DNA from: JAQVEB01 sp028698105
GTDB lineage: Bacteria > Bacteroidota > Bacteroidia > Bacteroidales > Dysgonomonadaceae
Assembly: GCA_964293155.1 (NCBI GenBank)
Contig: CAXYYA010000082.1
Span: forward strand, 1 to 7,325
Length of the DNA: 7,325 nucleotides
Direction of reading: 5' to 3'
Of this stretch, positions 6,984 to 7,325 are shown in pieces (position 1 is the stretch's first letter; each line of letters starts with the position of its first letter). Under the pieces are notes generated by a model. That model saw only the letters and a list, made by a program, of their open reading frames with translations. It was not told where the DNA came from and ran no database searches. Both the position numbers and the translations under genes were made by a program.

Positions 6984-7154
6984 CTAAGTTGAATTAACCG
7001 CACCATTTGTAGAAACTTCTATATGGTACCCAGATGAACGCGTAACAATATTCCAACTCTTACCGTCGTTGCCAACTCGAATTGCATTATTCTGAGCGAT
7101 AACAGATAAAGAAATTATTAATCCGTAAAATAAAAATAAAAATTTATTGTTCAT
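6984..7154 (-). pseudogene. Severed N-terminus of the GH36 alpha-galactosidase (signal peptide plus first strands), ending in TAG
   Basis: Fifty-six codons from the ATG at 7152-7154, ending with TAG at 6984-6986 in the same frame as the GH36 coding region that follows at once. Residues 1-20 form a signal peptide: MNNK, a hydrophobic core of Phe, Leu and Ile, and a VIA-Q cleavage site typical of Sec/SPI export in Bacteroidota; no lipobox cysteine. The mature start QNNAIRVGNDGKSW and the segment STNGAVNST fit the first strands of a GH36 N-terminal domain. In relatives the residues at the break read roughly Y-[FW]-G (for example VYWGK), so a Tyr codon, TAT or TAC, probably became TAG by one base change. 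The break is seen directly; whether it is a mutation, an error or suppressed is unknown. Confidence 0.85.
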
Positions 7155-7325
7155 AAGTATTACAATTTACCCGTAATGCATTTAGCAAACGAGAGATTTA
7201 AATTATTTATGTCTCTGTTCAATGTCTTGTTCAACATATGCATAACAGTAACAGTCGTTATTTTTAGATAATATTCTGTTCTTACTAGTTAAAATATTCA
7301 GCAGGTTGCAATTTTTCTATTAAAT
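7155..7325 (-). promoter_or_regulatory. Upstream region of the GH36 gene, no clear promoter
   Basis: AT-rich stretch between the GH36 ATG and the window edge. No TAnnTTTG element was found on the minus strand; the only TTTG lies 29-32 bases before the ATG without a matching partner. It holds the tandem repeat described at 7209-7233 and a TATGCATA palindrome (7237-7244). A regulated promoter is likely somewhere here or beyond the edge, but its position cannot be read from sequence. Confidence 0.35.
7209..7233. repeat. Tandem direct repeat ATGTCT(C)TGTTCA upstream of GH36
   Basis: ATGTCTCTGTTCA (7209-7221) is followed directly by ATGTCTTGTTCA (7222-7233), identical except for one extra C. The second copy runs into TGTTCAACA (7228-7236), a short inverted repeat. 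The pair sits 55-80 bases upstream of the GH36 ATG, where operator half-sites for a carbohydrate regulator could lie. Repeat seen directly; binding function inferred. Confidence 0.4.

Noticed and set aside
7285..7323. A 12-codon open stretch on the minus strand from the window edge (LIEKLQPAEYFN then TAG), possibly the tail of an upstream gene
   Set aside because: Too short to recognise. It looks protein-like and the position suits a preceding gene in the same cluster, but an open run of this length is expected by chance.
1..7325. A novel defence, mobile or CRISPR-like system
   Set aside because: No repeat-spacer array, transposase, integrase, nuclease, toxin-antitoxin pair or phage gene is present; four known protein families account for almost all of the sequence.

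Overview
The window looks like chromosomal DNA of a Bacteroidota (probably Bacteroidales) bacterium. Four things point there: a DUF4301 protein, a family I know mainly from this phylum; a DnaK ending in the phylum-typical ...VDFEEVK tail; a TAnnTTTG-type -7 promoter element; and start codons preceded by A/T-rich leaders with no Shine-Dalgarno sequence. The genus cannot be fixed from the sequence alone.

Layout, left to right. A hairpin terminator (66-96) ends a leftward gene for a 504-residue DUF4301 protein (124-1638, minus). A 247-bp divergent intergenic region follows. It holds a good housekeeping-type promoter for the DUF4301 gene and, facing right, a sigma54-like -24/-12 element overlapped by a perfect inverted repeat ahead of dnaK. 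dnaK (1886-3814, plus) is full length, stands alone without grpE or dnaJ, and ends at a strong GC-rich terminator (3840-3874). Convergent to it is a leftward two-gene carbohydrate cluster: a divergent galactose mutarotase (galM, 3916-4923) and, upstream of it, a family GH36 alpha-galactosidase (5004-6983). The last 171 bases hold the leader region of the GH36 gene and no supported gene.

The most notable observation is that the GH36 gene is split by one in-frame amber codon (TAG, 6984-6986). The upstream 56 codons (to 7154) encode a clear signal peptide and the first strands of the enzyme. The downstream 659 codons keep the rest of the protein, including both catalytic aspartates. Read through the TAG, the gene would be 716 codons, the usual GH36 size. 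This may be a recent nonsense mutation, a sequencing or assembly error, or (less likely) readthrough.

The secreted alpha-galactosidase would release galactose from alpha-galactosides in the periplasm, and the cytoplasmic mutarotase would equilibrate the anomers for further metabolism; no kinase or transporter gene is in view. The pair is clearly more AT-rich (roughly one-third GC in galM, about 40% in GH36, from hand-counted lines) than dnaK (about 50%), so it may have a separate history. I found no CRISPR array, tRNA, rRNA, insertion sequence or phage gene, and no convincing new multi-gene system. The least characterised protein is the DUF4301 product, whose motifs suggest a nucleotidyltransferase-like fold.
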